From Thalassospira lucentensis MCCC 1A00383 = DSM 14000 (GTDB lineage: Bacteria > Pseudomonadota > Alphaproteobacteria > Rhodospirillales > Thalassospiraceae): a DNA stretch of 64,000 bases. Under the pieces are notes generated by a model. The model was not told where the DNA came from and did no database searches. It worked only from the letters and a program-made list of their open reading frames with translations. The stretch covers positions 434,001-498,000 of the forward strand of contig NZ_ATWN01000001.1 of assembly GCF_000421265.1 (NCBI RefSeq). The letters are read 5' to 3'. Positions within the stretch are counted from its first letter, which is position 1, and each line of letters opens with the position of its first letter. Positions 51,542 to 60,712 of this stretch are shown piece by piece. Position numbers and translations under genes: made by a program.

Positions 51542-53344
51542 TTAAGACAAGCGCACTTTGACGTAATCGCCCGGTGCCGGGCCAAGGACCTTGAGCTTGC
51601 CGTCGCCGGGTTTGCGCGCATCGACTTTGCCACCCGATCGACGACTGATCCAGTTTTGCCAGTCTGTCCACCATGATCCGTCGTGCTGGGCTGCCTTGGC
51701 GATCCAGTCTTCAGGGTTTTCCGGGGTGCGGTTATAGGTCCAATAGCAATATTTCTTGGCCGCAGGCGGATTGACCACACCGGCAATATGACCCGATGCT
51801 GACAATACGAATTTAACCTGACCGGACATCAGTTGCGTTCCGGCATAGGTTGCCTGCCACGGCGCGATGTGGTCTTCGCGAGTGGATAGGAAATAGACCG
51901 GGATTTTGATGTTGCGCAGGTCAATCGGCTCGCCCAGAATTGAAATTCCGCCGGGTTCACGCAGCAGGTTTTTATTATACATATTGCGCATATAGAAACT
52001 GTGCATGGCCTTTGGCATGCGGGTGGAATCGGAATTCCAATACAGAAGGTCAAACGGGAAGGGGTCTTTGCCCAGCATATAGTTGTTGACGACAAACGAC
52101 CAGATCAGGTCATTGGCACGCAACATGTTAAACGACATCGACATGTCCCGCCCATCAAGATAGCCCTCCTTGGACATCTTGTTTTCGAGACTTTTGATCT
52201 GTTCATCATCGACAAAGACCGACAGTTCACCCGATTTTTCAAAATCCATCAGGGTGGTAAAGAATGTTGCGGATTTAATCCGGTCATCCCCTGTTTTGGC
52301 CATATAGGCAAGGGTGGAGCTTAGCAGCGTCCCACCAAGGCAATAGCCAATCGCGTTGACGTCGCTTTCACCTGTTGCTTTTTCAATCATGTCCAAAGCC
52401 GCAAGCACGCCTTCCTTGGCATAATCTTCAAAGCTTTTTTCGGCCAGTTCGCTGTCGGGGTTGACCCATGACAGGACAAACACGGTGTGTCCCTGATCGA
52501 CAGCCCATTTGATGAAGGAATTTTCCGGGCGCAGATCAAGAATGTAATATTTGTTGATCCATGGCGGCACGATCATAAGCGGGCGTTTGGCGACCTTATC
52601 GGTGCTTGGCGTATATTGTTGCAATTCCATCAAGGGGGTTCTGCCGACGACCGATCCTTCGCTGGTGGCGACGTTTTCGCCAATCTTGAACGCATCAAGG
52701 TCCGTCATGCGGATTTGCAGTTTGCCCTTGCCACGTTCAAGGTCGCCCAGAAGATTTTGCAGCCCCTTAAGCAAATTCTCGCCGCCACTTTCGATGGTGG
52801 TGCGCAGAACTTCCGGGTTGGTCATCAGGAAGTTGGTCGGTGAAATCGCATCGGCAAACTGGCGGGTATAAAACTCCACCTTCTGGGCTGTTTTGTCATC
52901 CAGACCGTCAACGTCATGGACAAGATTTTGCATCCATTGCGATGACAGAAGGTAGGACTGTTTGATGTAGTCAAAGACTTCATTATTTTCCCACGCTTCG
53001 TCACGGAATCGACGATCCCCGCGCAGCGGTGACGCCACAGGTTCGGATTCTTCGCCCATCATGCGCAGCGTTGTGTTATGCCACAGCATATAATATTGCT
53101 GCCACAAATCCATTTGCGCCTCGACCAATTTGGTCGGGTTTTGCATGATCTGGCTGGTTAATTCGACAAAGGCCGAGCCGATATTAAGGGGGTCAGGATC
53201 AGAAATTTCAGGGTCTTCAGCCTGTTTTGCGAGGAAGTCTGCGACAAGTCGTTGACTTCTTTCGGCAATTTCTGCCATTGCTTCTGACAGTTTTTCGGGG
53301 TCCGGGTGATTGAGTTCAGTTTCTTTGGCCTGTTGATCGCTCAT
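51542..53344 (-). CDS. phaC: class I poly(3-hydroxyalkanoate) synthase
   Basis: PhaC polymerises 3-hydroxyacyl-CoA, chiefly 3-hydroxybutyryl-CoA, into storage granules. From the ATG at 53344 it is 600 residues. The lipase-like box is AIGYCLGGT with catalytic Cys335; the partners are Asp491 (STREDHIAPW) and His519 (ASGHIAGVVNPP). The N-terminal PHA-synthase domain (LRGDRRFRDEAWENN, LVHDVDGLDD) is present. An upstream extension of 25 codons is excluded; AGGGA lies 7 bases before the start. No phaA, phaB, phasin or depolymerase is in the window. It is divergent from an OmpA-like lipoprotein gene. Confidence 0.94.
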   Translation of the reverse strand: MSDQQAKETELNHPDPEKLSEAMAEIAERSQRLVADFLAKQAEDPEISDPDPLNIGSAFVELTSQIMQNPTKLVEAQMDLWQQYYMLWHNTTLRMMGEESEPVASPLRGDRRFRDEAWENNEVFDYIKQSYLLSSQWMQNLVHDVDGLDDKTAQKVEFYTRQFADAISPTNFLMTNPEVLRTTIESGGENLLKGLQNLLGDLERGKGKLQIRMTDLDAFKIGENVATSEGSVVGRTPLMELQQYTPSTDKVAKRPLMIVPPWINKYYILDLRPENSFIKWAVDQGHTVFVLSWVNPDSELAEKSFEDYAKEGVLAALDMIEKATGESDVNAIGYCLGGTLLSSTLAYMAKTGDDRIKSATFFTTLMDFEKSGELSVFVDDEQIKSLENKMSKEGYLDGRDMSMSFNMLRANDLIWSFVVNNYMLGKDPFPFDLLYWNSDSTRMPKAMHSFYMRNMYNKNLLREPGGISILGEPIDLRNIKIPVYFLSTREDHIAPWQATYAGTQLMSGQVKFVLSASGHIAGVVNPPAAKKYCYWTYNRTPENPEDWIAKAAQHDGSWWTDWQNWISRRSGGKVDARKPGDGKLKVLGPAPGDYVKVRLS

Positions 53345-53606
53345 GGGGCATTCCCTTATGATACCGCGATGGATAGGGCGTAACACAAAAACGTGGTAAG
53401 CATCTTTGCAATATCGCAAGACTTTTTACGTTTCATGTTCCGGCTATCCATTTGGCGCGCCGGGTTGAAACTCTGCTTGATCACAAGCTAATCATGGTCT
53501 TAGCCTAGCTTGCCGGTATGGGGTAGTACAAGAATTATAAGGTGACGTTTTGCAGGCTTATTCAACGCAGGCGTCATCAAACCAAAGTTTGGAGCAGCGA
53601 AAACAA

Positions 53607-55028
53607 ATGGGCGTTCTGAAATCGACGACAGGGCAGTGGTCGTGGCAGGAGACTGCAAGGGGGAAGCTGCGGCTATTGCTGCAGACCGGTTCTGCGCTGG
53701 CGGTGGTCATGACACTGGGCGCCTGTTCTTCGGTTCCTGATGCGATCAATCCGGTGGAGTGGGGCAAATCCGTTGGCGATATGTTCGACGGCGAAGGCGA
53801 TGAAACCGCCAAGTCCGAAGAAGCCATTCCCGGTGAAGACGGCGAATATCCGAGCCTGTCAGATACTCCGGCCAAGCCTATTGTGACTGGCGATCAAGAG
53901 CGCGATGCCCTGATTGCGGGCCTTGCTGCGGATCGCACCAATGCGCAATATACCCAAGGGGGCCGTCGTCAGACGTCCGATCCGGTCAATGCGTTGCAGT
54001 CTGCACCAGAAGTTTCTGCATCTGAACCCGTTATCCAGCCAGCACCCACCACCCCGGTGAGCAGCAGTGCAATGGCCGATGCGACCAGTGCGGCGACAAC
54101 CCGTGCCACCAAAACAACGACGGCTGCGACCAGTGGCGTTACATCGGCACAGTCGGGATCGAAAATCGCCGATGAGTGGTCGGCAAAGTCACCAACCTCC
54201 GGCCCGATTCCAACCCCGGAAGCTGCACCTGATCGTCCGGCTGTTGTGGCGGGTGCCGCAGCAGGGGCTGCTGCAGGTGCCGCATCAACCGCCAGTGAGC
54301 GTGAGGCCGAGCAGTTGGCCGCCTATGAGGCTGCACAGGCCGCAGAGGCCGGTCGTACAACTTCGCCACAACAGTCAAGCGCACCGTCGTCTGGTGATCC
54401 GGTGATGGATCAGTATCAGCGCCGCCTTGCCGAAGGTCAGGGCCAGTTTGCCAATGAACCGGCGGCATCGTATGCACCAGTTGGTCAGGGTGAGGACTTC
54501 GACTACTCGATGTATTCTGACAATGGCGCGGTCACTGTCGATGAAAGCCAGTTTGGCGGTTCCGATCCGGTTTATGGTGGCGACACCATGACAATGGATA
54601 TGTCGGAAACCAACGACATGCTGGCATCCCGCCTTGGCGTGCGGTCGATCAATCAGGCTGGTCCGTCTGTCAATGGTGTTCAGATTGCACAAATCCAGTT
54701 TGGCCATGGTTCATCAAACCTTGGCGGCAGTGACGGCAATGTCCTGCAACAGGTTGCCACTACCTGGCAGCAGACTGGCGGCGCCATTCGGGTGATTGGC
54801 CATGCGTCAATGCGAACTGCGAACATGAGCCTTGAAGAGCATATGCAGGCAAACCGCCACGTTTCAGAAAAACGTGCGTCGGCAGTTGTGTCACGCCTGT
54901 TGTCACTTGGGGTTAATCCAGGCGCGATCTTTGTTGGGGCCGATGGCTCGGCTGATCCGCGGTATTACGAAGGTGTTCCGGCCGGTGAGGCAGGCAACCG
55001 TCGCGTGGAAATCTTCCTCGATTACTGA
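53607..55028 (+). CDS. OmpA-family lipoprotein with a long low-complexity linker
   Basis: A predicted lipoprotein with lipobox LGAC at residues 37-40 counted from the ATG at 53607. An upstream TTG at 53550 (AAGGTGA before it) would add 19 residues, so the start is uncertain. Residues about 60-350 are low complexity: Ala/Thr/Ser/Pro-rich, with an Ala/Gly-rich hydrophobic stretch (VVAGAAAGAAAGAAS) that could be membrane-active. The C-terminal 110 residues form a divergent OmpA domain (IQFGHGSSNL, IRVIGHASMR, VSEKRASAVVSRLL, GNRRVEIFLDY), which lacks the first Asp of typical peptidoglycan binders. A hairpin terminator follows. Confidence 0.82.
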   Translation: MGVLKSTTGQWSWQETARGKLRLLLQTGSALAVVMTLGACSSVPDAINPVEWGKSVGDMFDGEGDETAKSEEAIPGEDGEYPSLSDTPAKPIVTGDQERDALIAGLAADRTNAQYTQGGRRQTSDPVNALQSAPEVSASEPVIQPAPTTPVSSSAMADATSAATTRATKTTTAATSGVTSAQSGSKIADEWSAKSPTSGPIPTPEAAPDRPAVVAGAAAGAAAGAASTASEREAEQLAAYEAAQAAEAGRTTSPQQSSAPSSGDPVMDQYQRRLAEGQGQFANEPAASYAPVGQGEDFDYSMYSDNGAVTVDESQFGGSDPVYGGDTMTMDMSETNDMLASRLGVRSINQAGPSVNGVQIAQIQFGHGSSNLGGSDGNVLQQVATTWQQTGGAIRVIGHASMRTANMSLEEHMQANRHVSEKRASAVVSRLLSLGVNPGAIFVGADGSADPRYYEGVPAGEAGNRRVEIFLDY

Positions 55029-55089
55029 TCGCGACTTTAAAAGTATCACCTGATCGGACAGAGGTTCGCAGGGTAGAATGAACGAATAT

Positions 55090-55130
55090 CATCAGCGCGG
55101 AAGGGCATGCCTTTCCGCGCTGATGTTGTT
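55090..55130 (+). terminator. terminator of the OmpA-like lipoprotein gene
   Basis: A 17-bp stem with one wobble (arms start CATCAGCGCGG and end CCGCGCTGATG) closes on two to four bases at 55107-55108, followed by TTGTTT. The T run is imperfect, but the stem is very stable. Confidence 0.8.
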
Positions 55131-55286
55131 TCAGGGGGCTGGATGTGCCCGGTTTTGAATTTAAGCACGGTTCAAGTGCATTAATTCGTTGAGTCATTCT
55201 CCCAGAAAAGGTAAATCCTTCGAATTGTACGCTGTGAAGCGCCTTTTTTAGGTGCCTCTACGCAATTTTCGTAAATTCGAGGATGT

Positions 55287-55311
55287 GATTTTCGCATAAA
55301 ATTCGAAAATC
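55287..55311. promoter_or_regulatory. 8-bp dyad just upstream of alaC
   Basis: GATTTTCG and CGAAAATC are perfect inverted repeats separated by 9 bases. The right arm ends 26 bases before the alaC start, so it may be an operator or a leader hairpin. Confidence 0.45.
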
Positions 55312-55336
55312 GCCAATTTGATGAGGATGTAGGATA

Positions 55337-56578
55337 ATGTCCCAAGACTTCCACCGCATAAAACGTCTCCCGCCCTATGTATTCGCAGAAGTAAATGCGA
55401 TGAAGGCGGCGGCACGGCGCGCGGGTGAGGACATTATTGATTTCGGCATGGGTAACCCGGACCCGGCCACCCCACAGCATATTGTCGATAAACTGGTCGA
55501 AACGGTTCAGAACCCGCGCACGCATGGCTATTCCATGTCACGCGGCATTCCCGGCCTTCGCAAAGCATTGGCGGCTTACTATGGCCGTCGTTTCGGGGTG
55601 GATATTGATCCGGAAACCGAAACGGTTGTGACCCTTGGCTCCAAGGAAGGGCTTGCCAACTTGGCGGCTGCGATCACAAGTCCCGGTGATATTTTTCTTG
55701 TGCCCAACCCGTCCTATCCAATCCATGCATTTGGTTTCATCATTGCCGGTGCCGCATTGCGCCACATCCCGATTGGCCATGATGATCAGGGCACGTTTAG
55801 TACCGAAAGCTTCATGGAACAATTGCACCGTGCGGTAAAACACTCCGTACCCAAACCAAGTGCGGTTGTGTTGAACTTCCCGGCCAACCCAACGTCACTT
55901 GTGGTTGATCTGGCATTTTATCAGGAAGTTGTCGATTTCTGCCGTAAGCATGAAATCTATGTTCTGTCTGATATTGCCTATTCCGAGATTTATTTTGATG
56001 GCAATCCACCACCCTCGATCTTGCAGTGCAAGGGGGCCAAGGATATCGCCGTTGAATTCTATTCGCTTTCGAAAACCTATTCGATGGCCGGCTGGCGCAT
56101 TGGCTTTGCTACGGGCAATAAAAAGCTGATCAACGCCCTGACGCGGATTAAGTCATATCTGGATTACGGTGCGTTTACCCCGGTTCAGGTCGCGGCAACC
56201 GCCGCCCTTAATGGTCCACAGGATTGCGTTGAGGAATTCCGTAATCTGTACCGCGAGCGCCGCGATATCTTTATCGAAGGTGCATTAAGTGCAGGCTGGG
56301 AAATCCCAAGTCCGGCGGCCACCATGTTTGCTTGGGCACCGATCCCTGATGCCTTTGCCGAACTCGGATCGCTTGATTTTTCCAAGTTGCTTTTGCAGGA
56401 AGCGGGCGTTGCGGTGGCACCGGGGCTTGGCTTTGGCGAGTATGGTGATCGTCATGTTCGGATTGCACTGGTGGAAAACAAACACCGCATTCGACAGGCC
56501 AACCGGAACATCAAACAGTTCTTTTCCAAGTGCCCGGATGCAGATTCTGCACGTGAACTGTTGAAGAAATCTGTCTGA
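55337..56578 (+). CDS. alaC: alanine-type aminotransferase (AlaC-like)
   Basis: A PLP-dependent fold-type I aminotransferase, 413 residues. It closely follows E. coli AlaC: RLPPYVFAEVNAMKAAARRAGEDIIDFGMGNPD, GYSMSRGIPGLRKA, LGSKEGLANL and NPSYPIHAFG. The PLP lysine is K246 in SLSKTYSMAGWRIGF. AlaC makes alanine from pyruvate with glutamate. In related genomes this gene precedes hom and may also act on threonine-family or diaminopimelate intermediates; annotation as LL-diaminopimelate aminotransferase is possible but less likely. It is separated from hom by a 22-bp palindrome. Confidence 0.9.
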   Translation: MSQDFHRIKRLPPYVFAEVNAMKAAARRAGEDIIDFGMGNPDPATPQHIVDKLVETVQNPRTHGYSMSRGIPGLRKALAAYYGRRFGVDIDPETETVVTLGSKEGLANLAAAITSPGDIFLVPNPSYPIHAFGFIIAGAALRHIPIGHDDQGTFSTESFMEQLHRAVKHSVPKPSAVVLNFPANPTSLVVDLAFYQEVVDFCRKHEIYVLSDIAYSEIYFDGNPPPSILQCKGAKDIAVEFYSLSKTYSMAGWRIGFATGNKKLINALTRIKSYLDYGAFTPVQVAATAALNGPQDCVEEFRNLYRERRDIFIEGALSAGWEIPSPAATMFAWAPIPDAFAELGSLDFSKLLLQEAGVAVAPGLGFGEYGDRHVRIALVENKHRIRQANRNIKQFFSKCPDADSARELLKKSV

Positions 56579-56602
56579 TATCTCATAAAGCATTCTGTGT
56601 TT

Positions 56603-56624
56603 CGCCCGGGACATGTCCCGGGCG
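56603..56624. terminator. perfect 22-bp palindrome between alaC and hom
   Basis: The arm CGCCCGGGACA is followed directly by its reverse complement, giving an 11-bp hairpin (practically 9 bp with a 4-nt loop) and then TTACTTTGT. It may be a weak terminator or attenuator between the two genes. Confidence 0.55.
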
Positions 56625-56703
56625 TTACTTTGTCAGGATGCAGGACGCATGAAATGATGCGGTTTGTGTCCTTGCGGATTAAACCACGGGCTTAGGAGTT
56701 ATC

Positions 56704-58008
56704 GTGAAAGACGTCGTTAAAATCGGTGTGGCAGGCGTCGGTACGGTCGGTGCCGGAACCGTTAAACTGCTGAGTGAACATCGCGACATCCTGACCGACC
56801 GTTCGGGTCGCCAGATTGTTGTTACAGCGGTATCGGCGCGTGATCGAACTCGCGATCGTGGTTTTTCAACTGACGGTCTGACCTGGTATGAAGATGCCCG
56901 TGATTTGGCCGCCGACAAAGATATCGACATTCTGGTCGAACTGATCGGTGGATCAGACGGCATTGCCTATGACGTGTGCAAGGCCGCCCTTGAAAACGGC
57001 AAACATGTTGTCACCGCCAATAAGGCGCTGATTGCGCTTAAGGGCGCGGAACTGGCCCAGATTGCCGATGCCAATAAAGTCACCATTGCCTATGAGGCTG
57101 CGGTTGCTGGCGGCATTCCGGTGGTTAAGGCGCTTCGCGAAGGTTTGGCAGGCAATGCCATTTCGCGTGTCACCGGCATCCTGAACGGGACCTGTAACTT
57201 CATCCTGACCACCATGCGTGAGCAGGGCCGTGATTTTGCCGATGTGCTGGCCGAAGCGCAAAAACTTGGCTATGCCGAGTCTGATCCGACCTTTGACGTT
57301 GATGGTATTGATGCCGCACACAAGCTGGCCATTCTTGCCAGCCTGGCATTTGGGGTTGAGGTTGATTTCGATGCGGTGGCGGTTGAAGGCATTCGCAGCG
57401 TATCGGCCCTTGATATTCAGCTGGCCGAAGAACTTGGATACCGCATCAAGCTTCTGGGGATCGCCAAGCAGACGCCAGAAGGCATTGAGCAGCGCGTATC
57501 GCCCGTAATGGTGGACCGTTCAACACAGATTTCCAAGGTCGAAGGCGTGTTTAATGCCGTCGCGCTTGAAGGCGATTACGTTGGACCGGTTGTCCTGCAG
57601 GGACGCGGGGCGGGTGAGCGCCCGACCGCATCCGCCGTTGTTGCCGATATCGTCGATATCGCAGCGGGTCGTACCGCACCGGTATTTGGTGTTCCCGCTG
57701 AACGGCTTAAGAAAAACGTGCGTGCGTCACTCGAAAAGCATGTTGGTGCCTATTACCTGCGCCTGATGGTCTGGGATCGTCCCGGGGTTATGGCAAAGGT
57801 GACCGCGACCCTTGCCCAGCACGGTGTTTCGATGGCCTCCATGATCCAGCATGGCCGGGCTGAAACTGAAGGTGGTGTTGTGCCCGTCGTGATTGTTGCG
57901 CATGAAACAACCGAAGCCGCCATGTCGGGGGCGGTCGAAGATATCGCAGCGTTTGAAAGCAATTCGCAGCCGCCGGTTCTGATGCGGATTGAAAGTTTCG
58001 CATCTTAA
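56704..58008 (+). CDS. hom: homoserine dehydrogenase
   Basis: Homoserine dehydrogenase reduces aspartate semialdehyde to homoserine, the branch point for threonine and methionine. The 434-residue protein has the Rossmann loop GVAGVGTVGAGTV, the ANKALIALKG segment, EAAVAGGIPVVKALREGLAGN and the catalytic core NGTCNFILTTM. A C-terminal ACT domain (about 350-434, starting YLRLMVWDRPGVMAKVTATLAQHGVS) suggests feedback inhibition by threonine. The GTG at 56704 has AGGAG 6 bases upstream. It follows alaC and precedes glpX. Confidence 0.95.
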   Translation: MKDVVKIGVAGVGTVGAGTVKLLSEHRDILTDRSGRQIVVTAVSARDRTRDRGFSTDGLTWYEDARDLAADKDIDILVELIGGSDGIAYDVCKAALENGKHVVTANKALIALKGAELAQIADANKVTIAYEAAVAGGIPVVKALREGLAGNAISRVTGILNGTCNFILTTMREQGRDFADVLAEAQKLGYAESDPTFDVDGIDAAHKLAILASLAFGVEVDFDAVAVEGIRSVSALDIQLAEELGYRIKLLGIAKQTPEGIEQRVSPVMVDRSTQISKVEGVFNAVALEGDYVGPVVLQGRGAGERPTASAVVADIVDIAAGRTAPVFGVPAERLKKNVRASLEKHVGAYYLRLMVWDRPGVMAKVTATLAQHGVSMASMIQHGRAETEGGVVPVVIVAHETTEAAMSGAVEDIAAFESNSQPPVLMRIESFAS

Positions 58009-58026
58009 TAAAACAAACAAGATATA

Positions 58027-58064
58027 AACGCCTCGCACCTGTCAAGATGCGGGGCGTTGTTGCA
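58027..58064 (+). terminator. terminator of hom
   Basis: An 11-bp stem (AACGCCTCGCA with TGCGGGGCGTT, one wobble) around a 10-nt loop, followed by GTTGTTG. The T run is weak. Confidence 0.65.
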
Positions 58065-58164
58065 GCAGGCCGTTTGACTGATATGATCACGCGGGTTCGC
58101 GTGGCTTGAGGCAACTGTCATAGAAAACCTGTAGAAAGACATATTTCGATCAAGGTTTCGCGCC

Positions 58165-58205
58165 ACTGTAGGTTTTTACAGTTAGACCCCCGGTACGGTG
58201 GGGGG
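58165..58205 (+). promoter_or_regulatory. two consecutive hairpins in the glpX upstream region
   Basis: ACTGTA/TACAGT around GGTTTT (58165-58183) and CCCCC/GGGGG around GGTACGGT (58187-58205) sit 85-125 bases before glpX. They could form a structured leader; no known riboswitch is recognised. Confidence 0.35.
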
Positions 58206-58288
58206 ATGCGGAAAAGACAAGAACAATAAAGCAAGACAACAACGAGACAGGGCCCCCAGACCCTGCACCACGAAACAAGGAAGACAAA

Positions 58289-59248
58289 ATGGATCGAAAT
58301 CTCGCGCTTGAAACCGTCCGGGTTACCGAGGCCGCAGCACTGGCGTGCTCTGGTCTGATGGGACGTGGCGATGAAAAGGCTGCTGATCAGGCGGCTGTTG
58401 ATGCGATGCGTAATGCGCTTAACAGCATGGACATCAGAGGCACGGTCGTCATCGGTGAAGGTGAACGCGACGAAGCCCCGATGCTGTTCATTGGCGAAGA
58501 AGTTGGTTCGGGCGAAGGTCCGGAAATTGACATCGCGCTTGATCCGCTTGAGGGTACGACCATCTGTGCGACCGGCGGTCCGAACTCTTTGGCGGTTGTT
58601 GCCATGGCGGAAAAGGGCGGCTTTTTAAACGCGCCGGATACCTATATGGAAAAAATCGCCGTTGGCGGTGGTTTGCCAGACGATGTTGTTGATCTTGATG
58701 CCAGCCCGGCCGAAAACCTGAAAAACCTTGCATCGGCCAAGGGCTGTGCGGTTGCTGATCTTGTGGTTTGTATTCTGGATCGTCCGCGCCATCAGGACAT
58801 CATTGCCAAAACCCGCGAAGCAGGTGCACGCATCATGTTGATTGGCGACGGGGATGTTGCCGGTGTGATCGCGACCTCGCAGAAAACATCGGGCATTGAT
58901 CTTTATATGGGCACCGGTGGCGCACCAGAAGGCGTTCTTGCCGCAGCCGCCCTTCGCTGTATCGGCGGTCAGTTCCAGGGGCGTCTTGTTTTCCGCAATG
59001 ACGATGAAATCGCACGTGCGAAAAAATGGGGTATCGAAGACCTCAATCGCAAATACAAACTTGGCGAGCTTGCCAAGGGCAATGTGATGTTTGCCGCCAC
59101 GGGCGTTACCGATGGCGCAATGTTGCGCGGGGTACGCCGTTTTGCCAATGGTGCGGAAACCGAAAGCATCGTGATGCGCAGCCAGTCAGGTACCGTGCGC
59201 TATGTCCGTGCGGTCCACGATTTCAGCCGGAAAATCTGGTACAAATAA
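58289..59248 (+). CDS. glpX: class II fructose-1,6-bisphosphatase
   Basis: GlpX dephosphorylates fructose 1,6-bisphosphate in gluconeogenesis and, in many bacteria, sedoheptulose 1,7-bisphosphate. The metal-binding DPLEGTT and GEGERDEAPML segments are in family positions, with TGGAPEGVLAAAALRCIGG later. The 319-residue length is normal. AAGGAAGA precedes the ATG. It is the only fructose-bisphosphatase in the window. A strong terminator follows at 59271-59297. Confidence 0.96.
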   Translation: MDRNLALETVRVTEAAALACSGLMGRGDEKAADQAAVDAMRNALNSMDIRGTVVIGEGERDEAPMLFIGEEVGSGEGPEIDIALDPLEGTTICATGGPNSLAVVAMAEKGGFLNAPDTYMEKIAVGGGLPDDVVDLDASPAENLKNLASAKGCAVADLVVCILDRPRHQDIIAKTREAGARIMLIGDGDVAGVIATSQKTSGIDLYMGTGGAPEGVLAAAALRCIGGQFQGRLVFRNDDEIARAKKWGIEDLNRKYKLGELAKGNVMFAATGVTDGAMLRGVRRFANGAETESIVMRSQSGTVRYVRAVHDFSRKIWYK

Positions 59249-59270
59249 GCGCCGTCTTTTCGGAATGGTC

Positions 59271-59297
59271 AAAAGGGAGTGCGGCGCACTCCCTTTT
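59271..59297 (+). terminator. terminator of glpX
   Basis: A perfect 12-bp stem (AAAAGGGAGTGC/GCACTCCCTTTT) around GGC, 22 bases past the stop, with T4 in the right arm. Confidence 0.88.
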
Positions 59298-59392
59298 GTC
59301 GTTATACCAGTATTCTAATCGCTTGCAGGGCAGGGCGGTCTGGGTTACATCCTGCGCCCCTTCAAAACATAAAAAACGCCGGAGCCCGCCAA

Positions 59393-60685
59393 ATGTCGGA
59401 AATTATTGCGCTTGATTTTGGGACGACCAATTCCGTTTTGGCGGTGGCCGACAGTGCGGGAAATGTGCAATCGGCAAAGTTCGAAGTCGGGGCCAACAGT
59501 TTTGATACCTACCGCACCATCCTGTATTTCTGGGAAGAACAGGAGCTAACCGCGCCGGGCGCACCGACCCATATGCAAAGCCGGTCTGGCCCGTTTGCAA
59601 TTGCCGAGTATCTTCGTGAAAGTCATGATTGTCGCCTGATCCAGTCGATGAAGTCATACCTTGCATCCAAGGATTTTGACGGCACGGATATCTTTGGCAC
59701 GACCTATTCGATCGAAGATTTGATCGCGACGTTCCTCACGCAAATCCATCATTTCGCGCAGCACAGCCTTGGCTGGTTGGGGCAGCGGGTGATTTCCGGG
59801 CGTCCGGTGGCCTTTGCCGGGAGTAACCCGGACAATGATTTTGCCGAAATGCGTCTGCGCAGTGCCTATGAGCAGGCCGGTTTTGACGTCGAAGCCATGG
59901 TGTTTGAACCCTTGGCGGCGTCCTATTATTACGGGCGTGAACTTGAAAAGGCCGAAACCGTTCTGGTTGCCGACTTTGGCGGTGGGACGAGTGACTTTTC
60001 GCTGATCCGCTTTACACCCGGTCTTGGCATGCGTGGCGTGCAACCATTGGCCCATACCGGCCTTGGTGTTGCGGGCGACCGGTTTGATTATCGCATCATC
60101 CAGAAGGCTGTCTGGCCGCGCCTTGGCTTTGGCTCCGACTATAAATCCATGGGGGCGACGCTGCCCGTGCCGCGCCAATATTACACGGCATTTTCACGCT
60201 GGCACGAACTTGCCATGATGAACCAACCCAAGACGATCAATGAAATCAAAAGCCTGATCCGCTCGGCAACCAAACCCGATGATATCGAGGATCTGGTGGC
60301 GATCATTGAAGAAGAAATGGGTTTCCATCTCTATCAAACCGTGTCGAAAGCCAAGGCTGAGCTGTCTGACAACGACAGCGCCTTACTGCAATTTTCCCAC
60401 GGCGGGGTGGAGATTGAAGAACGCCTGACGCGGGCTGATTTCGAGGCTGCGATTGCGCCAGACATGGCCGAGATTGAGATCGCAGCCAAACACTGCCTTG
60501 ATCAGGCAGGCTTAAAAGCCGGTGACGTGTCCAAGGTGTTTATGACCGGCGGCACATCCTATGTCCCCGCGGTCCGCAAAATGTTTGAAGACGGCTTTGG
60601 CAAAGACCGCATCGAAATCGGCCAACCGTTCTTGTCGGTCGCCCATGGCTTGGCCCTGATTGCAGCGGACGAGGGGATTGTTTAG
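59393..60685 (+). CDS. Hsp70-family protein, YegD-like
   Basis: A 430-residue Hsp70 nucleotide-binding-domain protein without the usual peptide-binding half. Actin-fold phosphate loops are IALDFGTTNSVLAVAD and VADFGGGTSDFSLI, with the adenosine-site MTGGTSYVPAVRKMFE near the C-terminus. The length matches E. coli YegD (450 residues), a chaperone-like protein of unclear role. The ATG at 59393 has GGAG upstream; the 38-codon extension upstream is excluded. It is not near dnaJ or grpE. Confidence 0.9.
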   Translation: MSEIIALDFGTTNSVLAVADSAGNVQSAKFEVGANSFDTYRTILYFWEEQELTAPGAPTHMQSRSGPFAIAEYLRESHDCRLIQSMKSYLASKDFDGTDIFGTTYSIEDLIATFLTQIHHFAQHSLGWLGQRVISGRPVAFAGSNPDNDFAEMRLRSAYEQAGFDVEAMVFEPLAASYYYGRELEKAETVLVADFGGGTSDFSLIRFTPGLGMRGVQPLAHTGLGVAGDRFDYRIIQKAVWPRLGFGSDYKSMGATLPVPRQYYTAFSRWHELAMMNQPKTINEIKSLIRSATKPDDIEDLVAIIEEEMGFHLYQTVSKAKAELSDNDSALLQFSHGGVEIEERLTRADFEAAIAPDMAEIEIAAKHCLDQAGLKAGDVSKVFMTGGTSYVPAVRKMFEDGFGKDRIEIGQPFLSVAHGLALIAADEGIV

Positions 60686-60712
60686 TTAAAATCCTGCAAG
60701 TCGGCAGGCTTT

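Larger units (their letters stand above)
55029..55336. other. intergenic region between the OmpA-like lipoprotein gene and alaC
   Basis: These 308 bases hold the terminator at 55090-55130, a short stem GCGCCT/AGGTGC around T5 near 55240, and the dyad at 55287-55311 before alaC. No gene is seen. Confidence 0.5.
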
